This document shows positions 33,779-45,346 of a DNA stretch of 64,000 nt, in pieces. Numbering within the stretch: the stretch's first letter is position 1; each line of letters opens with the position of its first letter. The notes under the pieces were generated by a model. That model had not been told where the DNA came from. It saw only the letters and a list, made by a program, of their open reading frames with translations, and searched no databases. Source of the DNA: Prorocentrum cordatum (Eukaryota; Sar; Dinophyceae; Prorocentrales; Prorocentraceae). The stretch covers positions 721,170-785,169 of the forward strand of contig CAUYUJ010019604.1 of the NCBI GenBank assembly GCA_963575745.1. Reading direction: 5' to 3'. The translations under genes and the position numbers were made by a program.

Positions 33779-34850
33779 GAAGGATGCCTTGCGCGGGTCG
33801 AGGTGTGGGGTCATGTGGTTAGGAGCGTTGTGTGCGGCTACCAGGGCGTCGCTGCCTGGATTGCTCGTTGCTGGGCCAGGTCGAGTCGGCGCGCCGTTTG
33901 CCTTTCCCAGTGTGGTCTGGGCCCTTCCCGTGCCTTTGCCTTTCCCTTGGAACAGCTCCATTATTTGGATCTGCCTGCCCCAGGCTTCGCGTCAGTCGAT
34001 GCGGAGGCCATGTCTCCGGCAGAGGTTGTGTAGATCGAAGTCCTCCTCGATCAGTTGGTCCACGAAGTCTTGGCAGGCCTGATCCTGCCCCTCTGAGTTG
34101 CAGTTGGCCCCGTGCCGGTCGTTCCCTTAGGTCGCAGAGGGCGCCCCATCCGATGACTAGCGTGGGGCCGCATTCCCTTTTGAGCCTGTTGATGACCTCG
34201 GGCCAGGTGCCCTCCCTCTTGGCAGTGTACCTCCACAGGCGGTGCCATTTTATAGCTTGGCGGGGCCTGTCATAGAGCGAGTTGCAAGGGCCTGGATGGG
34301 GAGTGTAGTCGGCCTGCAAGTGAAAGGTGCGGCGTGCGCGGTTGGGTGGGTTGGGCAAACCTTTTTGCCCGCCAGGGGTATCCCTCCCCCCCGCCCGCGG
34401 CGCGGGCAGTGGGCCGGGCTGGCGGGTTCCGCCGTTGGGGGGGCGTTGCGCGCAGGCTCTTCGGTTAGTGCGGTGGACGCGGGCTCTCTATCCGACTGCC
34501 CCGGCTGCGTGGTCCGCCCAGCTTTAGGGCTGCTGTCGCGCCCTTCTGCTTCGGCCTGGAGCGAGCCGTGGGCAGGCCCATCGCAATGCGGCGTCGGGCT
34601 GTCGGGCGGCGGCGGCTCAAACATGGGGTCACAGCGAGGGGCCTCGCTGCGAGGCGGGGGTGGAGAGGCGCGGGGCTGCTCTCCAAGGGAGGCATCGGTA
34701 GGAGAGGTGTCGACGGCATCGTCGCTGCCTGCCGCGACGTGCCCGGCGGCGCGCGGATCTTGGCTCGTGACAGCCGCTCGCGGCCAGGGGCCTTGGCTCG
34801 AGCTACTTGCCGTGCCCCGCTGCGCGCTACGCGGGGGCTGCGGGCCACTC
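33779..34850 (-). pseudogene. unrecognised minus-strand coding-like region beside the Copia
   Basis: On the minus strand a Pro/Ser/Thr-rich disordered segment (34850 to about 34260) runs into a globular-looking stretch (about 34290-34100) with motif-like words IKWHRLWRYTAKREGTWPEV and ECGPTLVIGWGALCDLRERP. Coding character then switches frame to VDQLIEEDFDLHNLCRRHG (about 34075-34015). Frame changes suggest decay. The Copia element separates its downstream end from 26.0 kb, so the element may have inserted into this gene. Function unknown. Confidence 0.35.
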
Positions 34851-35099
34851 TTGGGCCAGGTGGGCTGGCGCCCCTCCGGTCTGCGGTGGACCTTCGTGTT
34901 GACGCTGGGCGCTCAGCCTGCGCGGCGGCTGGGCCCGAGGCCCGAGGCTCGCGCGGGGCGGGCGGGCTGCTTGCATTGTGCCTCCCTAGTATTTTTCACC
35001 GTTGCCCTGTCCCTACCCACTGCGCGCCACCTGAGATGGAACCGCGCCCTGTACACCCTGCCCTCCCGTTCGCCCTCCACCATCCTCCACATTTAGCCT

Positions 35100-35745
35100 A
35101 TGTCCTCCTTACCTTCTTCTTCCTCCGCCCTACGGCCTCTCCTCCTCTTCCTCCTCCACCCTACCCCCTTTCCTCCTCTTCCTCCTCCACCCTCCCCCGG
35201 GTCTTCCTTTTCCTCCTCCACCCTCCTTTTCCTCCTGTTCTTCTTCCACCCTTCTCCCAGTCCTAGTCTTGGGAAAGAAGGGACCGGGGGAAGGGATGAC
35301 ATGGGGAGAAAGGGGCTGCCCCCTGGCTGTCGCGCCAGGGGTGGCTCCATGTCGCGCCAGGGAACTTCCTGTGGCTCTTTTTCCTTCTCCGTCCTCCTCC
35401 ACCCTCGTCCTGGTCCTTCTCTTCCTCCTCCATCCTCCTCCTCCTTCCTCCTCCTCATCCTCCTCCACCCTCCTCCTGTGTCCACCGCCTCCCTTTGTCC
35501 TCCTCCGCCGCCCCCCCCGCCGCCACTCGCCCTCCTTCTCACTCGCCAACGCGCGCACACACACGACCACACATGCACGCACGCACGCACACACACACAC
35601 AGTCACACACACACACGTACATGTTTTTCCCTCGGCGGCATCGTGGCGACACAAACGCGTCAGACAGTTTTCATGTTAGTTATCACGCACATACGCAAAC
35701 ACACGCACGCACACGCACGCACACACACGCAAACGCACGCGAATA
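35100..35745 (+). repeat. (TCC)n pyrimidine tracts then (CA)n/(GCAC)n
   Basis: 35100-35265 and 35380-35540 are almost pure TCC/TCCACC on the plus strand, separated by a GGGAAAG-rich block. 35540-35740 is CA/CGCA dinucleotide and tetranucleotide repeat. No protein-like frame. Confidence 0.9.
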
Positions 35746-35853
35746 GGCGGAGGAGGACGAGTGGGTCGGCCACGCAAACTCTTGGAATCTCCAGTGGCTC
35801 GTTTGGTCAGTCAGGTTTCATTGTGCTTCTTGCTTGTCTCCGTTGTCATCCAT

Positions 35854-35874
35854 CCATTGCCATTTGTGCTCAAA
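35854..35874 (+). other. candidate relic spliced leader
   Basis: CC-T-GCCATTT--GCTCAA pattern: 16 of 21 positions match the dinoflagellate leader, including GCCATTT and GCTCAA in register. It lies 75 nt before the ATG at 35950. Weaker than the sites at 8552 and 13370. Confidence 0.5.
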
Positions 35875-35949
35875 CCTGCCTCAACCATTGCGGCTTTCTT
35901 TCCAATGTAGCAGATTCACAGAGCCGCGTGGAGCGGCCGAGCATGATGG

Positions 35950-38900
35950 ATGCACGGCCCACAGGGCCACGAGAGTGACAGCTTCCCCATCTGGATCACA
36001 TCATGTGCCCACCGTGCTGGTAAGCGCCGCCGGGGTATGATTCCAAATGACTGCCGTGACCAGATCGACAAACATTTCATACAGGAGACATTCGAGGATG
36101 CAGAACTGGCAGACTTGGAAGAGTACGGCGCCTCAATGTTTCCAGACCGTCATGCATCTTACAGCCAGATATGCGGAGTAGCACTTCTGCGTTACAGTGG
36201 CAAATACACAGGAGCACTCAGCGAGTCAGGAAAGGAAGCCCGAGCAATTTCAAATTGGAGTGGCGGCAATCGCCCATTCATGAGGTATTTCGAAGTAGTT
36301 GAAGCTGGCCGTCTCGAGCAGGGCATCGACATGATCCACGCTGGCTTCGGCATTGAATCTCCAAAACATTTATGGTTTGAGCTAACGAATGAGTGCCGAG
36401 ACCGCCTGCTCGAAGGCGCTCTGCTGGGCGGCCGGGGTCGCGTTCGTGAGTTGTTGCAGCGCTGGGCCAGCGATGGACTGATTGAGGCCGCCTTTTTGGA
36501 TTCCTGCACTGTCTTGCAGCTGCCGTTTCCAGTGTCAATCTTGGTGGTAGCACAATGTTGGTACGTATTGGCTCTCGATTGTCGATTTCGTTGCGTACGG
36601 TCCGCGATCATTTACAATCTATGGCATGGGTGTCGCCATAACGCTATCGATGCAGACCCTGAAGTAGCAGACTCACAAGAGTTTCCTCCAGAACAGGACC
36701 CCTGCGGCGTCAGCAAGGACATCGCCGCCACCATGACTGACCAGGGCTTATTCAGCAAAGACATGTTCATGACGTTATCATCGCATCTCAGGGCATGGTC
36801 ATCAGCGATATTGGCCGCCCACTGTAATCAACGAGATGTGGTGCAAGATCAATTGCAAGACTTCGTGTCCTGGCTGGACCGCTGCGCAGCGTCTTTGGTT
36901 CCAGAAGCATTTGCCAAGTGGAGTTGGTCGAGCCGCCCCGGGCGCGGTGGCCATTATAATCGCGTGCTCGACCGCCGCGGCGGCTTCAACCCGCACTTCC
37001 TCGTGCAGTGCTTGATCTTCTCATTCCACGCCCGGGGCGCAGACAACAGCGGTGGCGCCAACACGTTCAGATCTACGATCATGCAGGCGTTGCGCATTCT
37101 CCCAATCGCATTGCAAGATGCAGCAGAGCAGATCATGGCAGATAATTTGCTTCCCAGCGCGGCGACGTTGAGCAGGTCGCGGCTTTACCTCGACGTCGTG
37201 TGGATGCTCGTGCACCGGGACAAGCACAGGAGCCTCATCGCGGACGATGCCGCCATCTACTCCATGGTGGACTCGTCGCCCCAGGGCGGCCGAGATTGGT
37301 TCACTGGGTGAATTTTCGGGCGGGGATTCTTCTGGGGCGTCCAGTGGGGTTTCGGAGTCATCGTCGAAACGCACGGGCAACATTGGTTTTTTAAAAAAGC
37401 ATAACCCTCAAACGATATGAAACATGGCGAGGAGGAGGATAATAACGGGTCCAGGGGAGGGCGGTCAGGACGATAAGGCGGAGATGGAGGAGGAGGAAGA
37501 AGTGAGAGTCCTTGGCTTCCGGCTTCCGTTTCAGGTTTATCCACGAGTACACTGTCATTAGCGGCTCCGACCTCGACAGGGCGGCGAGGATGGCGGATAG
37601 GCTCGCCCGTTTCCAACACGAGCCGGTGGACGAGAACACTTCTATGACAATGCAGGAGGTTCAGCGCAATCTTGGACAATGTATGCAGAAACACAAGTTT
37701 CCTCCCGTTGGTATCGGGTCCCGCCATGGCAGTGCCGCGCACAAACTTCATGCTTTGCTGCACGGCGTTCGACTCGAGTGCGACTCATGGCGGATCGTCA
37801 GCAATCTACTCGGCAAGTTCTTCGCGGTGGTCACCGACCAGGGAGTTGAGTCGCACCTTTCCTCGGCTTCGTGCGAGGCCAGCGACATGTTTCCTCATTG
37901 GCACCCTACGCGCCCAACGGCTGGGGATGACGGCCACGGCGACGACGCCGACATGGAGGCCGCGGACGGGCACCTCCACAACGTCATGGAAGACATGCAG
38001 ACCCAGCTGCACATGCGGCAATCATTGCGCATGCCAGGCTCGTTCCATGCAGTCGAAAATACTCAGACGCGCGTACTTCAACATCTACCGTCTTGGCCCG
38101 AGGTGAAGAAGTCTGTGGAAGCTTTCTGCGTGGCGTTTCATTACAGCTTCTCGAGGGATAGATTCGTTGAAACTTGCTTGGTTGGAGACAACGCTGTTTG
38201 GCGACCATTCTTCCGCAGTGGGCCTCCGCCCTTCGAAGGAGGAAGGGTCTGGGGTGCGGTCGTTGAGATTACAGAGTGGCTGCTTACCGGGCAGTATCCC
38301 CTCACGTTCTGGAACGAAGATCGCGTGCAATTCAGAGATGGCCCTGGCAGAGGCGGCGGGCATGGACAAGCGCCACAACATGCAAACTGGAACGACGAGC
38401 ATGCTGGGCAAGTAGCGAAGGTAACGGCAGCAAATGCAAGTCCCTTCTTCTGGGCGTACATCAATTTGATATCAGTCATAGCATCCGCCCTCGGATGGCT
38501 TGAGGCGTGGTCTCAGGGGTGTCGGTGCCACCCGAGAGCTTTCTGCAGGCAGCACGACCTTGTCCACCTTAAGAAGTCTTGCCCCATGAGGGGTCGTCGT
38601 ATACCTGAGATGGCTTGCGGGGCATTCCATGAGTTGATGCGCGAAGCATTGGATTTGAAGTACACTGAACTCTTGCGCCGCCTGGTCAACGTTGATGCCA
38701 ATGACTCGAGCAAGATATTCAGGGAGTTTGCCGCTGCGAAGGCCTTCATCATTGCAGAGATGCAGGTGCGGCTCGACCCCATCGCGCAGCTGCCCCTGAA
38801 ATGTCTGTGCGTGGGCCACTTTGACCACATGTGCATGAGGACGCACCTCGCTATCTGTTTGGTTTTGTACGAGAACTTGACAGCGCAGGACGTCAAACAC

Positions 38901-41900
38901 CAGATGACGGAGCGGATGTTCGGCCATGGTTCCATCATTCGGGGGCAAATATTTCAGTTCCTGCGGGGCGATACCGACATCGCGGATTTGCCCGAGTTGA
39001 TGGCTATGCGCAGAAAGGCGATGTTCGCCTCCAATTTGGAACAGAGCATCGAGCGTCGTCACGCCCAACTGCACTTGGCGATCCGACTGTCCAGTCACCA
39101 TTCTGAAGCATACGCCAGTCTCGGCTTGCGCCGGGACGAGATCGTGGAGATGATGACTCATAATCCAAAATTGGCAATCCGTCTATCCGTTCTAATCGGC
39201 CAGGCTGGTACCATGAGAGACGCACTGAAGGCCTTGGGATTGCAGTATCATCCATCACTGGAGCAATGGGCTAATGAACGTGGTGACCTGGACACCCGCA
39301 TACCTCAGAAGTGGACGAGTCGAGTGATTTATCGGGGTGACTTGCAGACCCAGTTTGCGGATTTGCCAGACGTGTGCGCAGCGCCTCCTGATGATGGAGT
39401 TCCTCCAGTACCTCCAGACATGTTCCATGTCGCCGCTGCCGCAGGACCACCGCCCTCGACTACAAGCGGCGGCGGCGGCAGCTCCGGCGGGCACGCGGGC
39501 GCTAGCAGCAGCAGTGGCGGCGGCAGCGGTTCTCAGGCTTAGAAGTTGAGCCTTCGCTCCCCGCTCCCTTCCAGGCCCACGTCCAAAACGGTTCCTGGCT
39601 CGTGCTCCCTACAGCTTGAGGGCCCCCTAGGAATGACATGGCATGGGCGGGTGGCGGGCGGGCGGGCTGGCGGTGGGCATGGGCGGGCGTGAGCGGAGCG
39701 GGCTGAGGGCGCTAGAGGCGGTCCAGAAGCAGGAGAGTGGAGGCCTCAGCGAGGCTAAAGCTACTTGGTAGTACTTGTCGAAACAGGTTTGAGCCATCCA
39801 GTCGGGGCCTTGGGGACATGGCCAATCTCCTCTACTGATTTCAAATCGTTTTGAATAGGAAAGCGTCCAAAACATCCTCTTTCTCCTCACTCCGTCCTAC
39901 CTCCTCCTCCATTCTCCATTCCTCCTCCTTCCCCCATCCTCTTCTACTTGTACTCTACTCCTGACTTGTTGACGATCTGGACATCTATACCCACTGTTAT
40001 CCTACTTATCGTTCCTCCAGGACTCCAGGGTGGGCTACCTTGATTAGCCGCACCGCATCGCTTGACTCTTAACGGGTGTTTCTTATACGTCTGGTTTGGA
40101 GTCGACGCTGGCAGATGCATCCAAAACGCTACGCCAGGGGGGAGTAGCTAGTGCTCACACGAGCGAGCAGTTTTCAGCGAACCTTCAGGTTCGGCGGCTG
40201 GCGCTTCGGGGCTGCCGCATTGCGCACCTAGTGGCGCTGCTGCCAGCTCGGGGGCCAGCAGCGGCATCGGCGCTGGCGGCGGCGGGCCTGGGCCCCCAGG
40301 GCCCCCGCACCTAAATCTGAGCAAGAAGGTCAATGGTGAGCCGGACATATTTGTGACGATCATACGTGGACTCAAACTTAAGCATTTTTTACAAACATGG
40401 GAAACAGATGCTATCTACTCTATGAAATTGAAATGTCCTCTTCCGACACTTGAAGAGACTCTAAGACCATTACTGCCCTGCTCTGTAGAATTGTTCCAAG
40501 AGCTGGCGAGATGTGACTTAGATTGGAACGTAATGGGTCGCCATGTGATTTTGCCTTATGTGACCTTCGAGCCCGACGTGAATTCTTCGACAGCGGATGT
40601 GGCGCCTGCTAAGGGCAAGGCAAACAGCAAGATCAATCCAGCTCCACCCAGGAACTATCTTCCTAGAAGCGAAGCTCCAGAGTTGGCCCTCAGCCTTGGG
40701 TTGGTTTGCTACGAGTTGCCCTCCTTGCACTCCTCATTCCACATTGTGTGTAATGAAAGTCTCTCGTGGCTTTCTCACCCTAGGCTGTTGGGCCAATGCG
40801 AGTCCTCGCCTCGCATTGACCTGAACCCTTCAGGCAATTTACATTCTTCCGGATCGTCAGTGAGTCCCTTGGCAAGCTCAGCCGTGCTTATATTGATGGT
40901 AAAAAAACGCTTAAAGGCAACAGATATCTCCATCGATGTCACGCAGGTGAGCCACACTATCAAGTCTGCGAAGACCGTACTTGTCTGCGAGGATGACAAA
41001 GAGAGAAATGATAAAGCATTCTCGGGGCACATCGCTGCCCGAGACTTGTTGCTCGAGTGTGTCGAAACAGTGCGTCGTTGGGTGGTGGAGCCCCAGCCTC
41101 ATTTTGCATTGCCATGCTTAGAACTTCCAGAGCTGGACCCTTTGGAATTATCACGCACGCTTCAAGCTCTGTATTCGGTTGGCGCTCTTGAGTCCGACAT
41201 TGGCGGGCCATCCTTTACATTGAGTCATGATGCTGGCCTTGTTCATTCGCGTGTGCTCGCAGCTCTGGAGAGTAAGAGCGTGGTCCAATGCACCTCGACA
41301 ACTTCAACGACGTCGAGTTGGAAACTGACGGCGGAAGCAGAGTCATTGGTGAAACCGTGCTTCCACCTTACTTCGTATCAGAACGTTGCGGAGCCACGCC
41401 CGGACATCCCCGTCACAGACATGACGCAGTTGGAGCTTCTCTTGCATTTGGAGCGCCATGGGTGGGCTCGCGGAGTGTGGCTTGACGCTGGCTCACCTGC
41501 TGCAGTCGATGTGTTGACGGGCTCTCCGAAGAAATGGTGGGTCAAGCCAGGCGCAATTACTGTGGGGCGGCAGTGCTTGCTGGCGTTGGCTCGTCTAGCA
41601 GACGTGCGGCCAGAGTTCACCACAGTGGAGCACCTCAAGCCAGAGTCTTACTACAAGCGTTTGTTCAAACCGCCCAAGGCCTTGGTCATGGAGGGCGATG
41701 TCGGCGTCGTCGGCGTGAACACCAGCGACCCCCGCTCCAAGCCGACAAAGAAGAACGCTCACACAGGGCGCGGCGGTGGCCGCGGCAGCGGCGGCAAGGG
41801 AGTCAAACAGGATGAAGCACATGGGCCTGGCGAAGTCGCCCTCCCCGCTTCGGCCGGCAAGCGCAAAGGCAGGAAGGGGCATGCACGTAACTACCGTTGG

Positions 41901-42470
41901 GGCTGTGGATATCTCACCTTCAAGCCCAAGGTCAGCTCATGGCAGGCGACTTGTCCTCGGTGTGGCCCCCGCGCTGCCAGGAATCCAGGCACGAGGTGCA
42001 CTGAGACATTGAAGTTCAATGATGAGGTCTCGGACAACCAGGTCCAAATGCGTTTGCAGCATTGGTTGAACTCGTGCTTCAAGTTCAAGACCCGAAAAAA
42101 GCACATGCAGTACCTGGCACCGTGGACGGATGTGCCATCGCGTTCCCAGTTGAAAGAAAACAAAATCGATTCTGACTACGAGACGGACGTGGAGCCACCA
42201 GTGCATGCCGATGGGGCGCCAGAGCCCAAGGGCGCCAAGAAGCTGAAACGTAAGCCCGCCGCTGCTGCACCACCGACCTCGAAGAAAGCAAAAGCCAAAG
42301 CCAAAGCTAAGGCTAAGGCTAAGGCGGCGAAGGGCACGAGCAGCTCGAGCAACTCGAGCTCGCGCTCGCCTGGATCTTCTTCTTCGTCGTCCTCCTCTGA
42401 CCCTGATGAGAAGGACAAGGGATCCTCGACGAGGTCCTCGACCTCGAGCTCGAGCTCGAGCTCAGACTGA
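35950..42470 (+). CDS. DDE-transposase-like protein, copy B, three exons (~1,877 aa)
   Basis: Exons 35950-37307, 37535-39528 and 40189-42470 join in frame. The two GT-AG introns remove the only stops, at 37309 and 39540. Exon 1: mixed N-terminus of unknown fold ending in DSSPQ (Asp441). Exon 2: GIG..HG, TDQGVES (Asp554), LP.....FHY, TCL, GC.CH, CPMRGRR, a long helical region and SIERRHA (Glu959), then a Gly/Ser linker. Exon 3 continues the Gly/Ser/Pro linker, then LSHDAG, TDMTQLELLLHLERHGW, KWWVKPG, a basic Gly-rich tract, a WGCGY...CPRCG possible zinc ribbon, a KKAKAKAKAKAK nuclear-signal-like run and a Ser-rich tail. D441, D554 and E959 are candidate catalytic residues with a long insertion before Glu, as in hAT-type enzymes; this is inference. 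Broken copy A confirms the domain order. The ATG at 35950 is the first after the leader-like site; 36037 is an alternative. Confidence 0.65.
37308..37534 (+). other. intron 1 of the DDE-like gene B
   Basis: GG|GTGAATTTTCGGG ... CCGTTTCAG|G, 227 nt. Removal joins the frames with a single Gly codon so that DWFTG runs into FIHEY, matching the uninterrupted order in copy A (NWLVVREDKF). The intron carries a GGA-rich purine block (about 37430-37505). Confidence 0.7.
39529..40188 (+). other. intron 2 of the DDE-like gene B
   Basis: GCG|GTTCTCAGG ... CCTTCAG|GTTCGG, 660 nt. Phase is preserved (Gly codon), and the Gly/Ser-rich linker continues smoothly across the join. GGTTC occurs at both boundaries. 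The intron includes a TCC-rich tract near 39900-39950. Alternative: two separate genes, but then exon 3 would have no ATG before position 40422. Confidence 0.55.
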
Positions 42471-42979
42471 GGCTGAGCATAGTTCGAGCTGGCTGAGCTA
42501 CTATAGCAGCACTGGCCGCAGCAACAATCTTGTTCCTCCTCCTCCTCCTTCTCCTCCTGCTTCCCTCCTCAACTCCTCCTCCTCCCTCCCTCCTCCTCCT
42601 CCTCCTTAGCACCCTGGGCCCGCCGGGCGGCCGCGGGGCGAGCCAGGCGACGGGCCACGGCGCGACTCGACGGCGCGGAGGCCCTAACCCTACGGTGCTT
42701 CCAGGACGGGCAGCGGCTTCGCCGCTGCCCCCGTGCGGTTCCGAGGGCTGCTCCTGCCCTGGAGCCGTGCGGGTCCTGGTTACATCGTAGGGTTGGGTGC
42801 CTCCTTGCTAGCGGCGGCGGTGGAGCGACGCTCGCCGTCCGTTGAGCGGAGAGGGGATCATCATTATCATCATCATTAGCATCATCATTATCATGATGAT
42901 CATAGTCACCATCATCATGATCATACTGATCATGATGATCATGATGCTGGTTGTCGTCAACATCATCATCACCACCACC

Positions 42980-43013
<34 letters not shown>

Positions 43014-43076
43014 TCATCATCACCATTACCATCACCAGTATCATCATCACCGGAGGGCGCCCGCCGCTGGCCCGAG
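42471..43076 (+). repeat. intergenic: (TCC)n at 42530-42608, (ATC)n at 42856-43055
   Basis: After the DDE-like stop: a TCC pyrimidine tract, about 230 bp of GC-rich unique DNA, then about 200 bp of CAT/ATC trinucleotides with a CAC run, ending just before the next ATG. Poly-Asp, poly-Met or poly-His translations are repeat artefacts. Confidence 0.9.
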
Positions 43077-43774
43077 ATGATACGAGGCCGGCGGTGGCCC
43101 AGCACGTTCGAGGCGCTCCGCAGGGGCAAGGCAGGGCGCCCTTTCGCCCTCAGCTCCGCCACGGCCCATGTCGGCGGCGACGGCGGCTGCAGCAGCACCA
43201 CTGTGACCATCGCGAGCGACGACCGTCCCGACGACCTGGACGACGACGACAGCTACCAGCACAAGCGACGACGGCTCGACGACGACGCCAACCCGAACAC
43301 GGAGATCCAACTCGACAAAGCGGAGTCGTCGGTCGACCCGAGCGTCGACGTCGGCGATTTCAGGTCTCATGTGTTTCTTCTGTTTTGTGTTTTCCTTCTA
43401 AACAAAAAGGTCCGGGTCCACGTTTTAACAACAACTCCAGGTCTCCATCCTTGGCTCGACGACGGCGACTTCGATGGGGGCAGAAAATCGAGCGCAGTGC
43501 TGCAAGCGAAGACCGCATTGTTCTGAATGAGAGGCCTAAGGGGAGCACTGGTAGGCCTGGTAGGCTAAGCACTAGCAGTGTTAGGCGTGCACCATTACCG
43601 CCCAAGCCAGACGGGCGCTATCTACTGGCCTTCGGCCAATCCCGCCGCTCTGCCTGGCTTGTGGGCCCTTGTGGGTCACAGGCCCCAGGGATGCTTGTTT
43701 GGGGCCCCCTGGGAAGCTTTGGGGGGCGGCTCATGCAGCCCCGAGAGGCGCCGTGCATGGGGGCTGGGCTGTAA
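43077..43774 (+). CDS. small possible two-exon gene, acidic/basic, unknown
   Basis: ATG at 43077. Residues 30-95 carry alternating acidic (DDLDDDD) and basic (KRRRLDDD) patches, plausibly a nuclear signal, up to GDFR. CAG|GTCTCATG at 43363/43364 and CTCCAG|GTCTCC at 43440/43441 would remove a 77-nt T-rich intron and continue in frame as RSPSLARRRR, a basic second exon ending at 43774. The eight bases CAGGTCTC occur at both splice boundaries. Without splicing the frame also stays open to 43526, so the intron is not forced. No relic leader or domain recognised. Confidence 0.35.
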
Positions 43775-43839
43775 AGTTCTTATTCAGGGCCTCAGCCCCC
43801 AGTTTTCCAAGCGCTCTTGGGCGCTAATGGACGCTTAGG

Positions 43840-44340
43840 GTATCCCGAGTGGGCCTCTGGGACGGCGCCCCCGCCCAAAACGACTTGAAAAAAGAAACAA
43901 CAAGATGTCGTCAGAGCGCCCAAGAGAGTGCAAGAGCGCCTGAGACAGCCCCAATAGGCCCCAAGACTGGCTAGGATGTCCTCCAGACGTCCCAAGAGGC
44001 CCCCAAGAGGCCCCCAAGAGGCCCTCCCCCCCAAGACGCCCCGAAAGAGCCCCAAGAGCACCCCGCAGAGGGCCCCAAGGTGCACAAACCGCCCCAATCC
44101 TATAGGCAAGCGGATACAGGCGGCCTTCATAGTGTATAAAAAGACCCAAGAAGCCCCCAAGATCGCTCAGAGAGCCCCAGGATGGCCCACGAAGGCCCCC
44201 AAATGGCCCAAGAGGCGCCCAAGACTGCCCAACAAGGCTTCAAGAGGGGTCCAAGAGGTCGAATTGAGTTTTCGAGCCGCCCCGAAAGGCTTCAAAACTG
44301 CCTCCAAGAGGCGCGGGTCACCCTGGTACGTGCTGAAGGC
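43840..44340 (+). repeat. degenerate CCCAAGAGGC minisatellite
   Basis: CCCAAGAGGCCCC-type units of about 11-15 bp recur irregularly through about 500 bp (CCCCCAAGAGGCCCCCAAG near 44000). The reverse-complement core, CTTGGGGGCCTCTTGGG, makes up 59140-59660. Long open frames here are repeat translation. Confidence 0.8.
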
Positions 44341-44799
44341 AGGCACGGTGGCGGATTTTCGTCTTCAGGGGTCGCAGACGCCACAGCCTCGGGTCTGTCG
44401 CAAGGGTTGCCTCTGCGAAGCTTGCCGTGCCAGGCGGAGGGGGTGAGCGAGAAAAGCGGCCCATTCGCCGCTCGCCCTCCTCAATCCGACTCGCCCAAGG
44501 GAGGAGGGAGGGAGGAGGGATTGGCTGTGTCATTGGGGGCACCCTAGCGGCCCAAGGGAGGAGGGAGGGAGGAGGGGCTGGCTGTGCCAAGCGCGCCGTT
44601 TGCGGTGGACGGGGTGGGCGAGACAGGCGACCACTCATCCTCCTCCTCCTCCTCAACCCCCACGCTGGGGTACTGTTGTCCTCAACCCCACACTCAGACG
44701 CAGACGCCTTCGTACTCAGACTCGCCCTCGCCCGACGTAGACTGTCATCTCCAGAATTTCTCACACTCAGACTCACACAGCACCGACCTACTCATATTC
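44341..44799. other. no gene; duplicated GGGAGGAGGGAGGGAGG motif
   Basis: A purine block CCAAGGGAGGAGGGAGGGAG occurs twice (about 44498 and 44552). A TCC tract near 44640 and ACTCACACTCAG-type words near 44690-44780 follow. No convincing protein. Confidence 0.45.
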
Positions 44800-45121
44800 A
44801 GATACGTTCTTACTCAGACGAACTTATCGTGCCCAGGCTCACTCACACTCCGGCGTGCTTACAGTCATACTCAATCACACGCAGACCCACTCAGCCACAG
44901 ACCTCTTGCACTCAAACACACTCACACCCATACATATATGTATATATGTGTATATGTATGCTCACACTCATATACACTCACGCTCAGACTAACTGCCGTT
45001 CAGATCCACTCACGCTCAGTTGCACGAGGACTAGCAGATCGTGATGATGCGTCGAGCGAGGCGCTGGTTCAACGGCCAAAGGAAGAGCCAACCAAGGTTT
45101 AAGCAGTTGTCCGTTCTTTCT
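44800..45121 (+). repeat. direct repeat, copy 1 (left of 248-aa gene)
   Basis: About 320 bp closely matching 46234-46567. Shared blocks in order: GATACG, CGTGCCCAGGCTCACTCACAC, an alternating TATATG tract, CGCTCAGACTAACTGCCG, TTCAGATCCACTCACGCTCA, GATCGTGATGATG and GTCGAGCGAGGCGCTGG. Roughly 85% identical by eye. No protein in it. Confidence 0.85.
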
Positions 45122-45270
45122 CAGCGCCGTGTCTCCTGCTCCTCCCGCTGCCCTCCCCCCTCCCCCTCCCTGCTCCAATCATCATTATCACCATCATCAT
45201 CTGAGGCGCCAGGCGCCAGTCGTGGAGTCATCTCGGATCTCGGGTCACCCAGGGCAAATTCCTTCGCTGC

Positions 45271-45289
45271 ACGTAGTGCTGGCTCGAGT
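45271..45289 (+). other. very degenerate spliced-leader-like site
   Basis: CGTAG, three bases, TGGCTCGAG: about 13 leader positions match if an internal deletion is allowed. It lies 57 nt before the ATG at 45347. Weak on its own, listed because of its position. Confidence 0.25.
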
Positions 45290-45346
45290 GATCCGATTCC
45301 AGGCGCCGACGGCGCGACGGCAAGCACGTTCTGATTCACATCCCTC

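Noticed and set aside
42842-43060. Poly-Ile/Met and poly-Asp open frames
   Set aside because: Translation of the CAT/ATC microsatellite.
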